Shown: positions 35,189 through 44,527, counted from the stretch's first letter. The stretch is DNA of 64,000 bases from Blastococcus_B deserti (GCF_042682525.1 NZ_JBHUHP010000004.1:186001-250000); one strand, 5' to 3'. Notes: generated from the sequence alone by a model not told the origin. Program-made: numbers and translations.

Positions 35189-36841
35189 ATGGCGGACCGG
35201 ACGCACGAGCTGCAGCAGGTGGCCCGCGACACCTTCGGCTGGGCGGAGCTGCGTCCCGACCAGCTGGAGGCCATGGAGGCGGTGATGGCCGGCCACGACG
35301 TGCTGGCCGTCCTGCCGACGGGGGCGGGGAAGTCGGCCATCTACCAGGTCCCGGCACTACTGCTCGACGGCCCGACGCTGGTCGTGTCCCCGCTGCTGGC
35401 CCTGCAGCAGGACCAGGTCGAAGGCCTGGAGGACTCCGCGGCGCCGGACGCGGTCGCAGTGAACTCCGGCCAGCGGGCGGGACAGCGGCGGGAGTCGTGG
35501 CAGGCCGTGCGCGAGGGCGACGCCGAGTACCTCTTCCTGTCGCCGGAGCAGCTGGCCAAGGACGACGTCGTCGAGGAGCTGGCCGGGCTGGGGGTCGGCT
35601 TCTTCGTCGTCGACGAGGCGCACTGCGTCTCGGCGTGGGGTCACGACTTCCGGCCGGACTACCTCCGGCTCGGCCCGGTGATCGAGCGGCTGGGCCATCC
35701 TCCGGTCCTCGCCCTGACGGCCACGGCGGGGCTCCCGGTGCGCCAGGACATCCTGGCCCGGCTCGGGCTGCGCGACCCGGTCGAGGTGATCGCCAGCTTC
35801 GACCGCCCGAACCTGCACCTGGCGGTGGAGCGGGAGAGCGACGACCGGCGCAAGGGATCCGCGGTGGTGGTGCGCGTGGGCGCCCTGATGGCCGACCCGG
35901 CGACCCGCGGAGGGCTGGTCTACGTCACCAGCCGCAAGGACGCCGAGTACTACGCCGACGAGCTGGCGCAGATCGGTGTCCGGGTCGCCGCGTACCACGC
36001 CGGGATGAAGGCAGCCCACCGGCAGCGCGTCCACGAGCAGTTCCTCGCCGACGAGGTCGACGTCGTCGTCGCGACCTCGGCCTTCGGGATGGGGATCGAC
36101 AAGCCGGACGTGCGGTTCGTGGTGCACGCCTCGGCCGTCGACTCCCTGGACACCTACTACCAGCAGATCGGCCGCGCCGGGCGGGACGGCGGGCCGGCGG
36201 CGATCACCCTGTTCTACCGGCCCGAGGACCTGCACCTGCAGACCTTCCTCACCGCCAGCCGCGCGCCCGAGGACGCCCTCGAGGACGTGGCGGACGCGCT
36301 GGAGGAACGGGACGAGCCAATCCAGGTCGGGCAACTGGCCGAGGAGGTCGACGTCTCGGCGGCGAAGCGCACCCGGGCGGTGAACCTCCTGGAGCAGGCC
36401 GGGGCGGTGGGCACCACGGACGACGGGCGGCTGGAGTACCTGGACCCCGACCGGCCCACGGAGGAGGCGGTCCAGGATGCCGTCGAGGTCGCCGAGACCC
36501 ACCAGCGGCTCACGCGGTCCCGCATCGAGATGATGCGGGGCTACGCCGAGACCACCGGCTGCCGACGGCAGTTCCTCCTCGGCTACTTCGGCCAGCAGCT
36601 GCCCCGTCCGTGCGGCAACTGCGACACCTGCGAAGCGGGGACCGCGCAGGAACACCCGGACGAGGACACGGCGTTCCCCGTCAACAGCGCGGTGCAGCAC
36701 GGCGAGTGGGGTCACGGTGTGGTCATGTCGGTCGAACCCGACCGGCTGACCGTGCTGTTCGACGAGGTCGGCTACAAGACCCTCGCCCTGGCCGCCGTCG
36801 AGTCACGGCAGCTGCTCACGGCCGACGGTCCTCGCGGCTGA
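35189..36841 (+). CDS. RecQ-family DNA helicase
   Basis: 550 residues. Superfamily 2 helicase: Walker A LPTGAGKSAIYQ, DEAHCVSAWGHDFRPDY (DEAH box plus the RecQ aromatic-rich loop), AYHAGM, ATSAFGMGIDKPDVRFVVH and QQIGRAGRDG. A zinc-binding region follows with CRRQFLLGYFG and CGNCDTC. There is no HRDC domain; instead the last 50 residues (FPVNSAVQHGEWGHGVV ...) form a small beta domain seen on actinobacterial RecQ-like proteins. Acts in DNA unwinding for repair or recombination. It diverges from the OsmC gene. Confidence 0.93.
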   Translation: MADRTHELQQVARDTFGWAELRPDQLEAMEAVMAGHDVLAVLPTGAGKSAIYQVPALLLDGPTLVVSPLLALQQDQVEGLEDSAAPDAVAVNSGQRAGQRRESWQAVREGDAEYLFLSPEQLAKDDVVEELAGLGVGFFVVDEAHCVSAWGHDFRPDYLRLGPVIERLGHPPVLALTATAGLPVRQDILARLGLRDPVEVIASFDRPNLHLAVERESDDRRKGSAVVVRVGALMADPATRGGLVYVTSRKDAEYYADELAQIGVRVAAYHAGMKAAHRQRVHEQFLADEVDVVVATSAFGMGIDKPDVRFVVHASAVDSLDTYYQQIGRAGRDGGPAAITLFYRPEDLHLQTFLTASRAPEDALEDVADALEERDEPIQVGQLAEEVDVSAAKRTRAVNLLEQAGAVGTTDDGRLEYLDPDRPTEEAVQDAVEVAETHQRLTRSRIEMMRGYAETTGCRRQFLLGYFGQQLPRPCGNCDTCEAGTAQEHPDEDTAFPVNSAVQHGEWGHGVVMSVEPDRLTVLFDEVGYKTLALAAVESRQLLTADGPRG

Positions 36842-37184
36842 TCAGCGGCCGTCCCCATACGTCCGCCGGGACGGCCTGCCGCGCGGCGGGGCCCGGGTGT
36901 TGAAAAGGTGGGCGGCGTGCGTGTCCTCGTCGCCGGGTCGATCGGTTTCGCCGAGGTCATCGCCACGGTGGGCGACGAACCGGGCACCGGCACCGTGGTC
37001 GCCTGGCGGGCGCGGGCCGACCTGGCCATGCAGCACGTCGGGGCGGCAGGGGAGGCCCGGGCGGCCGCCCCGGTGGTGGCCGTCGCGTTCACGCCGGCGC
37101 AGGCGAGTACGACGAGCGCACCCGGTCGGAGCAGGTGCGCGGCCCACTGGAACGTCCGCCGGCTGGGGAACCGAGGAGGGCGTC
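36842..37184 (+). other. Stretch without a convincing gene
   Basis: A frame starting near 36917 reads VRVLVAGSIGFAEVIATVGD and then becomes low-complexity Ala/Arg-rich, with no recognised family and no clear end before the next gene. I treat it as unannotated; a short decayed gene is possible. Confidence 0.3.
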
Positions 37185-37550
37185 ATGCCGGTCCGATCCG
37201 CAGGAGCCCGGCTGGCCCGGGCGCACGGCATCTTCAACGTCGCCGGCGGGCTGTGGCCGCTGCTGCACCTGCGCAGCTTCGAGGCGGTCACCGGGCCGAA
37301 GGTGGACCGCTGGCTGGTGCGCACGGTTGCGGGGCTCATGGTGGCCAACGGGGTGGCCCAGTGGCGGGCGGGCCCGTCGGTGGAGGGCGTCGCCACGGCC
37401 CGGCGGATCGGGCTGGGGACGGCGCTGACGCTGGGAGTGGTCGATGTCGTCTACGGGGTCCCGCACCGGATCAGCCGGGTCTACCTGGCCGACGCCGTCC
37501 TCGAGGCGGGCTGGGTACTGGCCTGGGCGCGGTCCCGTCCGGGGGCGTGA
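37185..37550 (+). CDS. Small membrane protein of unknown function
   Basis: 121 residues from an ATG preceded by GAGGAGGG, a strong ribosome-binding site. Three or four hydrophobic segments (IFNVAGGLWPLLHL, VRTVAGLMVANGVAQW, GTALTLGVVDVVYGV, LADAVLEAGWVLAWA) give a four-helix membrane protein of DoxX-like size without a recognised motif. It stands alone downstream of recQ. I do not recognise a characterised family. Confidence 0.75.
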   Translation: MPVRSAGARLARAHGIFNVAGGLWPLLHLRSFEAVTGPKVDRWLVRTVAGLMVANGVAQWRAGPSVEGVATARRIGLGTALTLGVVDVVYGVPHRISRVYLADAVLEAGWVLAWARSRPGA

Positions 37551-37729
37551 GGCGCCGTACCGACCGCGGTCACGCGCACGTCGCCGGTCCCGCTGCCGCC
37601 CGCAGGCAGTCGTCGGTCCGGCGGGTCCAGGTCCGTGCGGCGCCCAGGCGATCCGGTCGGCCGCGGGGCCCGCCGGCTCGTCGGCCGCCGCCACCGTCGC
37701 CGCCGCCATCTCCGCGGCCCCCGTGACCA

Positions 37730-38044
37730 GGGAGGTGTGCGGGGGAGCTCAGCGGAGTGCTCCAGGTGGCCCGCCGTCGCGAGCACGAGCACGCCGCGGC
37801 AGGAGTAGGCGTAGGCCTTCATCGACGACTGGCCGACCGCCCGGCTCGCGACGTCGGGGATCACGGCGACGGATGCCGCGTCGAGCACCTCGGAAAGCGC
37901 CGGCCGCGACAGCATGCCCCGGTAGGAGAGCCGGCCACCGATCTCCCGCTGCAGGGCCAGGAGGCGCTCGACCGCCGGCCGGGGCCCGCACGGGAACCCC
38001 AGCTGCCGTAACGGGTAGCGTCCAGGCAGTCGAACGCCCTTCAC
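37730..38044 (-). pseudogene. Remnant of a group 1 glycosyltransferase
   Basis: The minus-strand frame reads ERLLALQREIGGRLSYRGML, SRPALSEVLDAASVAVIPDV and SSMKAYAYSCRGVLVLATAG. This is the C-terminal half of GT4-type glycosyltransferases (..l....va v.P......S.K.yeYla.G.PVvat). The N-terminal half is lacking and the frame loses sense after about 37730. It looks like a relic of a polysaccharide biosynthesis locus. Confidence 0.55.
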
Positions 38045-38051
38045 CGGCGGC

Positions 38052-38259
38052 CCTGCCCGCGAGGACGGCGGTCGCCGAGGTGCTGGGCCGGGAGTTCGAC
38101 TTCATCCGGGTCGATCTGTACGACGTCGACGGCGCCGTGTGGTTCGGCGAGCCGACCCCCTGTCCCGGTGGGGGGCTCGACCCGTTCGACCCCGGCCTCG
38201 ACCGGGAACTGGGAGCCGCCTGGGTCCTGCCGCCGCTGGAGGACGTCCGGCCGCGCTGA
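38052..38259 (+). pseudogene. C-terminal remnant of a TupA-like ATP-grasp protein
   Basis: The frame reads VLGREFDFIRVDLYDVDGAV and WFGEPTPCPGGGLDPFDPGL up to a stop at 38259. This matches the end of TupA-like ATP-grasp proteins, which sit in surface-polysaccharide loci and end with fvRVDlYdvdg..yFGElTf.pgsG...f.p. Only about 65 residues remain. It faces the glycosyltransferase remnant, consistent with one deletion through a glycan cluster. Confidence 0.6.
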
Positions 38260-38288
38260 GATCGGCGTCGTCCTCTAGCGTCCTGGCG

Positions 38289-39665
38289 GTGGGCAGGCGC
38301 GTGGTGGTGATCGGCGGTGACGCGGCCGGCGGCAGCGCCGCCTCACAGGCGAAGAAGCGGCAGCCGGATCTCGACGTGGTCATGTTCGAGCGGGGCCGGG
38401 CGACGTCCTACTCGGCGTGCGGGATCCCGTACTGGATCAGCGGGGCCGTCGAGACGGAGTCGTCCCTGGTCGCGCGCACCCCCGCCCAGCACCGGGCGGC
38501 GGGGATCGACGTCCGGATGCGCACCGAGGTCGTCGGCATCGACCTGGATCGCCGCGTCGTCCGGTGGCGGGGCCTGGAGGACGGCGGCGAGGGCACCGAG
38601 CCCTTCGACGACCTCGTGTACGCGACCGGCAGCGTGCCGATGCGCCCGCCGGTGCCCGGCATCGACGCGGCCGGCGTCTACGGCGTCCAGGTGCTCGACG
38701 ACGGCGCCGCGCTGCGGACGGAGTTGGACGACGGTTCGGTGCGCAGGGTGGTCGTCGTGGGCGGCGGCTACATCGGGCTGGAGATCGCCGAGGCCTGCCG
38801 GGTGCGCGGACTGGAGGTCACGGTCGTCGACCTCTCGGCCACCCCGGTGGGCACCTTCGATCCCGACGTCGGCGCGACCATCGCCGACGCGGTGCGCGCC
38901 GAGGGCATCGAGCTGGTCCTCTCCGACGGGGTGGCGGCGATCGAGGTCGGGTCCGACGGCCGCGCATGCGCGGTGGTCACCGCGAGCGGGCGGGAGCTGC
39001 CGGCCGACCTGGTGGTGCTGGGCCTGGGCGTGCGGCCGAACGTGCAGCTGGCGCGCGAGGCCGGGATCCCGATCGGGACCTCCGGGGGTGTGGCGGTGGA
39101 CGCCCGCATGCGCACCGGGATCGACGGGGTCTGGGCCGCCGGCGACTGCGTCGAGTCGTGGCACCGGCTCTCCGGTCAGCGGGTCGTGGTGGCGCTGGGC
39201 ACGCACGCCAACAAGCAGGGCCGGGTGGCCGGGATCAACATCGGCGGCGGGTACGCGACCTTCCCCGGGGTGATCGGCACGGCGATCACCAAGATCTGCG
39301 ACTGGGAGGCCGCCCGCACCGGGCTGTCCAGCACCGAGGCGGAGGCGGCCGGGTACTCCTTCGTCACCGCGTGGGTGGACTCCACCACCAAGGCCGGCTA
39401 CTTCCCGGGCGCCAGCCCGATCCGGGTGAAGATGATCGCCGAGCGCCGCAGCGGACGGCTGCTCGGCGCGCAGATCGTCGGGCGGGAGGGGGCCGCCAAG
39501 CGCATCGACGCGCTGGCCATCTGCATCTGGAACGAGATGGGCGTCGACGAGATCCTGTCGCTGGACCTGTCGTACGCGCCGCCGTTCGCGCCGGTGTGGG
39601 ACCCGGTGCTCATCGCGGCCCGCAAGGCGTTCGAGGCCGTGGAGGCCGACGTCCGGAAGCTGTAG
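38289..39665 (+). CDS. FAD-dependent pyridine-nucleotide disulfide oxidoreductase, CoA-disulfide-reductase-like
   Basis: 458 residues from a GTG at 38289. FAD-binding VVVIGGDAAGGSAASQ, the single-cysteine motif SYSACGIPYWISG (Cys near 43, as in CoA disulfide reductases and NADH oxidases), NAD(P)-binding VVVVGGGYIGLEIAEACR, and AAGDCVESWH. The C-terminal dimerisation domain ends LSYAPPFAPVWDPVLIAARK, typical of this group. It would reduce CoA disulfide, persulfides or oxygen in the cytoplasm. No Shine-Dalgarno is present; TAGCGT ends 7 bases before the start, so the mRNA is probably leaderless. It ends with TAG. Confidence 0.9.
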   Translation: MGRRVVVIGGDAAGGSAASQAKKRQPDLDVVMFERGRATSYSACGIPYWISGAVETESSLVARTPAQHRAAGIDVRMRTEVVGIDLDRRVVRWRGLEDGGEGTEPFDDLVYATGSVPMRPPVPGIDAAGVYGVQVLDDGAALRTELDDGSVRRVVVVGGGYIGLEIAEACRVRGLEVTVVDLSATPVGTFDPDVGATIADAVRAEGIELVLSDGVAAIEVGSDGRACAVVTASGRELPADLVVLGLGVRPNVQLAREAGIPIGTSGGVAVDARMRTGIDGVWAAGDCVESWHRLSGQRVVVALGTHANKQGRVAGINIGGGYATFPGVIGTAITKICDWEAARTGLSSTEAEAAGYSFVTAWVDSTTKAGYFPGASPIRVKMIAERRSGRLLGAQIVGREGAAKRIDALAICIWNEMGVDEILSLDLSYAPPFAPVWDPVLIAARKAFEAVEADVRKL

Positions 39666-39666
39666 C

Positions 39667-40911
39667 TCAGCGGGGAGGTGCCGGTGCCACCGGGCGGCGG
39701 GCGTCCCGGGGCAGGCACAGCGCGGCGGCCAGCGCCGCGGCGGTCACGGCGGTGGTGACGGCGAACGCCGCCTGGAACGACGCCACGTCGGTGAGCCAGC
39801 CGGCGATCAGCGGGCCGGCGATCGCCCCCAGGTCGGCCGACATCTGGAACACCGCCACCACCCGCCCGCCGCGCGCCGGGCTGACGTCGCCGACGAGGGC
39901 GGCCGGCACGCTTCCGAGCAGGGAGGCGGCGAGGCCGTAGACGGCCATCGACACGAGGAACGCCCAGAGCGCAGGCGGCAGCACGAGCACCGCCATGGCG
40001 CCGGTCGCGAGTGCGGCGCCGAGCACCAGGGAGGGACGGCGGCCCCAGGTGTCGGTCAGCCGGCCCGACCGCAGCAACCCGAGCGCCTGGGCGGCCGAGC
40101 CCGCGAGCAGGCCCGCGCCCGCCCACGCGACCGTGCGGCCCAGTTCCTCGGTGACGTAGAGCGGGACCAGGGAGTTGCGCACGCCGAACAGCACCCAGCC
40201 GACCCCGAGGTTGGCGACCAGCGCGGCGAGGTAGGCCCGTGAGCGCAGGGCGCGGCGCAATCCGACCCCGTCCGCGCCCAGGTCGGGTGCGGCGGCGGCC
40301 GCCGCACCCGCCGCCGACCCCGACGCCGGGACGGGCCGCAGCAGCACGAGCGCGACGCCGCTGGCGACCACGAGGAACCCGGCGTAGAGCAGGAAGGGCA
40401 GCCGCGGGGACAGCTCGGCCAGCAGGCCGCCCGCCGCGGGCCCGGCCACCCCGCCGAGCATGAAGCCGCCCTGCCAGGTGGCGGCCGCCCGGCCCCGGTG
40501 CGTCGGCGGCGCGGCCCGCAGGAGCAGGGAGAGCGCCGAGACGGTGAACATCGCGCTGCCGACGCCCCCGGCCGCGCGCAGGCCCAGGAAGACCGGGAAG
40601 GAGTTCGCCAGCCCGGCCAGCCCCGTGGTCACCGCGACGATCAACAGCCCGGCGGTCAGGACGGTGCGCTCGCCGAACCGCTCGACCAGCGAACCGCCGC
40701 TGAAGGCGGAGACGAACCGGAAGAAGGCGAAGGCGCTCACGGCCAGCCCGACGGCGGTGTTCCCCACGCCGAAGGACGAGGCGAAGACGGGGATGGCCGG
40801 GGCCACGATCCCGAAGCCGAGCGCGACCACGAACGCGATGACGGCGAGGACCCGGACCTCGCGCGGCAGCTCACTCCGTCCCGCTCCCCGCACGAGGACG
40901 GATACTCGCAC
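39667..40911 (-). CDS. MFS transporter (12-helix)
   Basis: 414 residues if it starts at the GTG at 40911; a GTG at 40893 is also possible. Twelve hydrophobic segments, with the loop-2 motif GGSLVERFGERTVL and a matching SGRLTDTWGRRPSL between helices 8 and 9, and an Ala-rich central loop. Transporters of this YajR/arabinose-efflux-like shape export small molecules or drugs. It is convergent with the preceding gene with a single base between stops. No substrate clue. Confidence 0.85.
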   Translation of the reverse strand: MRVSVLVRGAGRSELPREVRVLAVIAFVVALGFGIVAPAIPVFASSFGVGNTAVGLAVSAFAFFRFVSAFSGGSLVERFGERTVLTAGLLIVAVTTGLAGLANSFPVFLGLRAAGGVGSAMFTVSALSLLLRAAPPTHRGRAAATWQGGFMLGGVAGPAAGGLLAELSPRLPFLLYAGFLVVASGVALVLLRPVPASGSAAGAAAAAAPDLGADGVGLRRALRSRAYLAALVANLGVGWVLFGVRNSLVPLYVTEELGRTVAWAGAGLLAGSAAQALGLLRSGRLTDTWGRRPSLVLGAALATGAMAVLVLPPALWAFLVSMAVYGLAASLLGSVPAALVGDVSPARGGRVVAVFQMSADLGAIAGPLIAGWLTDVASFQAAFAVTTAVTAAALAAALCLPRDARRPVAPAPPR

Positions 40912-40954
40912 GCAGGCGGGAGGCGGCCGGCGACCCGGATCAGCCCGGCAGGTC

Positions 40955-41457
40955 GAGGACTGCGCCTTCTCGGGCATCAGCACCGACGGCGGCTACGCCG
41001 AGTACCTCACGACGTCCCTCAAAGGCGTCGCGCAGCGTCGTCCGGATCGACGACCGGCTCGACCCGTCGGACGTGACGGCCCTGGCCGATGCCCGGCCCG
41101 ACGGTGTACCACGCCGCCGCCAAGGCGGCGCGCAGGCTCCGGCCGGGGGACCGCCGCGTGATGATCGGCGCCGGCGGGCTCGGGCACATCGGCATCCAAG
41201 TGCTGGCCGCCCTGTCCCCAGCGGAGATCGTCGTCGTCGACCGGAACCCTCAGGCCGTGAAGCTCGCGGAGTCGATCGGCGCCCACCACGGTGCCGCGGC
41301 CGACGGCGGGCACGTGGATCGGGTCCTGGAACTGACCGGGGGGAAGGGCGCCGAGCAGGTCATCGACTTCGTCGGGGAGAACGGGTCGACGTCGGAGGGC
41401 ATCCGGACGATGCCGGTCGGGTCCGCGGCCGCGCCGTCGTCGTCCCCTGAACAATGA
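40955..41457 (+). pseudogene. Zinc-dependent alcohol dehydrogenase, frameshifted and truncated
   Basis: Pieces of one protein appear in successive frames: FSGISTDGGYAEYLTTSLKG at about 40973, VVRIDDRLDPSDVTALADA at about 41038, then GPTVYHAAAKAARRLRPGDR, MIGAGGLGHIGIQVLAALSP and GAEQVIDFVGENGSTSEGI to a stop at 41457. At least two frameshifts are needed, the zinc-site N-terminus is missing and about 100 C-terminal residues are absent. The NAD-binding GAGGLGHIG is intact. The gene is dead. Confidence 0.8.
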
Positions 41458-41528
41458 CCCCGTCCCCCTCGCCGCTCGCGAGCTCGCGGCGAGCCTCTGG
41501 ACGGGGCCGATCGAGAGGAAGGAACCAG

Positions 41529-41861
41529 ATGATCTTCATCACCGCCAAGTTCCGGGTGCTGCCCGAGGACGCCGAGTCCTGGCCGCAGATCAGCAAGGCC
41601 TTCACCGAGGCGACCCGCGCCGAGCCGGGCTGCCTGTGGTTCGACTGGTCGCGCAGCCTGGACGACCCGAACGAGTACGTGCTCGTCGAGGCGTTCCGGG
41701 ACGACGACGCCGCCCGCGCGCACGTCACCTCGGAGCACTTCCACGCCGCCCAGAAGGACCTGCCGCCCCACCTTCAGGAGACGCCGCGGATCGTCAACTT
41801 CACGGTGCCGCAGGACGACTGGTCGGAGCTGGGGGAGCTGCGGGTCGACCGCGCCGGCTGA
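41529..41861 (+). CDS. Antibiotic biosynthesis monooxygenase (ABM) domain protein
   Basis: 110 residues from an ATG after GAGAGGAAGG. A single ABM/quinol-monooxygenase-type ferredoxin-like fold: MIFITAKFRVLPEDAESWPQ, EPGCLWFDWSRSLDDPNEYV, EAFRDDDAARAHVTSEHFHA. Such small dimeric enzymes oxidise quinols or act in stress defence; the exact reaction cannot be told. Single gene between a dead dehydrogenase and a lipid kinase. Confidence 0.88.
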   Translation: MIFITAKFRVLPEDAESWPQISKAFTEATRAEPGCLWFDWSRSLDDPNEYVLVEAFRDDDAARAHVTSEHFHAAQKDLPPHLQETPRIVNFTVPQDDWSELGELRVDRAG

Positions 41862-41950
41862 CGGACTCCACACCCGGCGATCCCGGGCCCGTCTCCGGTG
41901 CGGACGGGCCCGGGCAGGCGCGTCCGGTCCCCGTGCGATCTAGTACTGCC

Positions 41951-42862
41951 GTGCAGGGACTACTGGTCGTGGTGAACCGGGCGGCCGGCACCACCGACGA
42001 CGACTCCGTGGCCGCGGCGCTGAAGGCGCTCCGTGCGGGGGCGGACGTGCGGGTGGCCGCCACCGCCGGCGCCGACGAGCTCATGGAGGCGGTCGCAACG
42101 CGCGGGGACCGGCGGGTGGTCGTCGTGGGCGGTGACGGATCGGTGCACGCCGCTGTCCGGGCGCTGGACCGGGTCGGCGCCCTGGCCACCGAGGAGCCGG
42201 TCGGCATCATCCCGCGCGGCACCGGCAACGACCTCGCCGGCACGCTGGGGCTCCCGCCGGATCCGGCCGAGGCCGCTGCCGTGGTGCTGACCGGCGTCGG
42301 CCGTCCGGTGGACCTGGTCCGTGACGACGCCGGGGGAGTGGTGGTCAACGCCGTCCACGTGGGCGTGGGTGCCCTGGCCGGCGCGGAGGCGGTCCGGTTC
42401 AAGGACCGGCTGGGGGCGGCGGCCTTCCCGCTGGGTGCCGCGATCGCCGGGGCGACCACCAGCGGGTGGCCGCTCCGGGTGGAGGTGGACGGGCGGGTGG
42501 CCGTCCACGAGGCGGAGGGCTGGGCGGCGGACGGGAGCACCGACGTCCTCATGGTCGCCGTGTGCACCGGACGGACGATCGGCGGGGGTGCACCGCTGGC
42601 CCCCGATGCCCGGGTCGACGACGGCCTGGCCGACGTCGTCGTCTGCGCCGCGACGGGTCCGGTCGCCCGTGCCGCGTTCGCGACGGCCCTGCTCGCCGGC
42701 CGGCACGGCGAGCGCGACGACGTCGTCGTCACGCGGGGCCGGGAGGTGAGCTTCTCGGGGCCGCCGGTCGACCTCAACGCCGACGGTGAGCTCCAGGAGG
42801 GGGTCGCGTCGCGCACCTGGCGCGTGCAGCGGCACGCCTGGTCGGTGCTCGTCCCGCGGTGA
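41951..42862 (+). CDS. Diacylglycerol/lipid kinase (YegS/DagK family)
   Basis: 303 residues from a GTG. GLLVVVNRAAG at the N-terminus, the catalytic-loop VVVGGDGSVHAAV near 62, IIPRGTGNDLAGTLG near 90 and a C-terminal VDLNADGELQ segment are the DAGK_cat hallmarks. It phosphorylates diacylglycerol or a related lipid at the membrane inner face. No Shine-Dalgarno is evident. Convergent with the glucosidase gene. Confidence 0.9.
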   Translation: MQGLLVVVNRAAGTTDDDSVAAALKALRAGADVRVAATAGADELMEAVATRGDRRVVVVGGDGSVHAAVRALDRVGALATEEPVGIIPRGTGNDLAGTLGLPPDPAEAAAVVLTGVGRPVDLVRDDAGGVVVNAVHVGVGALAGAEAVRFKDRLGAAAFPLGAAIAGATTSGWPLRVEVDGRVAVHEAEGWAADGSTDVLMVAVCTGRTIGGGAPLAPDARVDDGLADVVVCAATGPVARAAFATALLAGRHGERDDVVVTRGREVSFSGPPVDLNADGELQEGVASRTWRVQRHAWSVLVPR

Positions 42863-42881
42863 CCCGGCGACGGCCGATGGG

Positions 42882-44486
42882 TCAGTCGCCGTGCACCCGC
42901 AGGAGCACGGCCTCGCTCGGTCCCAGGCGCACCCGTCCCAGGTCCCGCTGCGCGCCGTGGTCGGGAGGATCCGCTCGCCCGGGATCGGTGGACACCAGGA
43001 GCTCCCACCGCGCGGCCGGGGCGGACAGCACGGCGAGGCCCGTCGGCCCGGGAGCGAAGTTGACCGCGGCGAGCAGGCGCTCGCCGTCGTGCTCGCGCCA
43101 CCACGCCAGCACGCCCGGCCCCGCGTCCACGGTCTCCTGCCGGCCGGTCTGCAGCGTGCGGGATCGCGCCCGGAGTTCCGCCAGCCGGCGGACGAGGGAG
43201 AGCGTGGAGTCCGGGTCCGCGGCCTGGCGCCGGACGCACAGGCGCTCGGCGTCGGCCACCAGCGGCAGCCACGGCTCGCCGGTCGTGAACCCCGCCCCGG
43301 GACCGGCGACCGACGGCGGCTCCCAGGGGATGGGTGCCCGCTCGGGATCGCGCCCGTCGACGTCGACGACGCGGTCGGGCGGTATCACGGCGTCCGGGAG
43401 CCCCAGCTCGTCGCCCTGGTAGACGAACGGCGTGCCCCGCAGGGCGGTCAGCATGAGCGCGACCGCCCGCGCACGGGCGGGTCCGTGCCCGCCGTCGTCG
43501 TAGCGGGTGGCGATGCGGGAGTGGTCGTGGTTGCCCAGGAACCACGCCGGCCAGGCCTCACCCCCGGTCAGCGCCTCGCCCCCGGTCAGCGCCTCGAACC
43601 GGTCGATGACCGAGCGAAAGGCGTCGGCGTCCCACGGCAGGTGCAGGAACACGAAGTTGTGGGCCAGGTGGAGCTGGTCGCCGCCCGCGAGGTAGCCGAC
43701 CACCCTGTCGAGGTCCAGGAGGTAGACCTCGCCGACGATCATGCGGTCGGGGAACTCGTCGACCACCCGCCGGATGCCCCGCAGCCGCTCGTGGGCGGTC
43801 GGCCAGTCCTGGTCGTGGCGGCGGGCGGCGCCGGCGTTGCTGCGCAGCAGCGGGTCCTTCGCCAGCCGCTGCAGTGCGTCGATCCGGAGGCCGTCGACGC
43901 CCCGGCCGAGCCAGAACCGGACCACGTCGTGCATGGCCGCCTCGACCGCGGGCTCCTCCCAGTTCAGGTCCGGCTGCTGCGGGGTGTAGGAGTGCAGGTA
44001 CCACTGTCCACTGCCGTCGTCGAAGGTCCACGCCGGGCCCACCGCGGCGAACTCCGACCGCCAGTCGTTGGGCGGGCCGCCGTCGGGGGCGCCGTCCCGC
44101 CAGACGTACCAGTTCCGCCGAGGATCGTCGCGGGACGAGCGGGAGGCGCGGAACCACGGGTGCTGGTCGGAGGTGTGGTTGGGCACCCAGTCGAGGACGA
44201 CCTTGATCCCGCGGTCGTGGCAGTCCTGGACCAGTCGGTCGAGGTCCTCGAGGGTGCCGAACAGCGGGTCGATGTCGCAGAAGTCGGCGACGTCGTAGCC
44301 GAAGTCCGCCATCGGCGACGGGAACACCGGCGAGAGCCACACGGCCTCGACGTGCAGGTCGGACAGGTGGTCGAGATGCCCCCGGATCCCGGCGAGGTCG
44401 CCGACACCGTCGCCGTCGCCGTCGGCGAACGAGCGCGGGTAGATCTGGTAGACGGCCCCGCGCTGCCACCACGCAGGCGCCGCCAT
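42882..44486 (-). CDS. Alpha-glucosidase, glycoside hydrolase family 13
   Basis: 534 residues. GH13 conserved regions: region I DWVPNHTSD, region II GLRIDALQRL (catalytic Asp), region III MIVGEVYLLD (catalytic Glu), region IV FLGNHDHSR. WWQRGAVYQIYPRSFADGDG at the start and the NWEEPAVEAAM segment match oligo-1,6-glucosidase/alpha-glucosidase types. Just before region IV is a duplicated EALTGG from an 18-bp tandem duplication. Cytoplasmic (no signal peptide). Followed by the TetR gene upstream on the same strand, but 41 bases apart. Confidence 0.92.
   Translation of the reverse strand: MAAPAWWQRGAVYQIYPRSFADGDGDGVGDLAGIRGHLDHLSDLHVEAVWLSPVFPSPMADFGYDVADFCDIDPLFGTLEDLDRLVQDCHDRGIKVVLDWVPNHTSDQHPWFRASRSSRDDPRRNWYVWRDGAPDGGPPNDWRSEFAAVGPAWTFDDGSGQWYLHSYTPQQPDLNWEEPAVEAAMHDVVRFWLGRGVDGLRIDALQRLAKDPLLRSNAGAARRHDQDWPTAHERLRGIRRVVDEFPDRMIVGEVYLLDLDRVVGYLAGGDQLHLAHNFVFLHLPWDADAFRSVIDRFEALTGGEALTGGEAWPAWFLGNHDHSRIATRYDDGGHGPARARAVALMLTALRGTPFVYQGDELGLPDAVIPPDRVVDVDGRDPERAPIPWEPPSVAGPGAGFTTGEPWLPLVADAERLCVRRQAADPDSTLSLVRRLAELRARSRTLQTGRQETVDAGPGVLAWWREHDGERLLAAVNFAPGPTGLAVLSAPAARWELLVSTDPGRADPPDHGAQRDLGRVRLGPSEAVLLRVHGD
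43561..43596. repeat. Perfect 18-bp tandem duplication inside the glucosidase gene
   Basis: CCCCCGGTCAGCGCCTCG occurs at 43561-43578 and again at 43579-43596. It duplicates six residues in frame just before the FLGNHDH active-site region. It looks recent because the copies are identical. Confidence 0.95.
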
Positions 44487-44527
44487 GCCGCCGAGCCTAG
44501 GTCGGGCCCGCACCCGATGCCCGCCGA

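Noticed and set aside
36917..37184. Short protein starting VRVLVAGSIGFAEV
   Set aside because: Only the first 20 residues look protein-like; the frame then turns into Ala/Arg-rich sequence and has no clear end or family.
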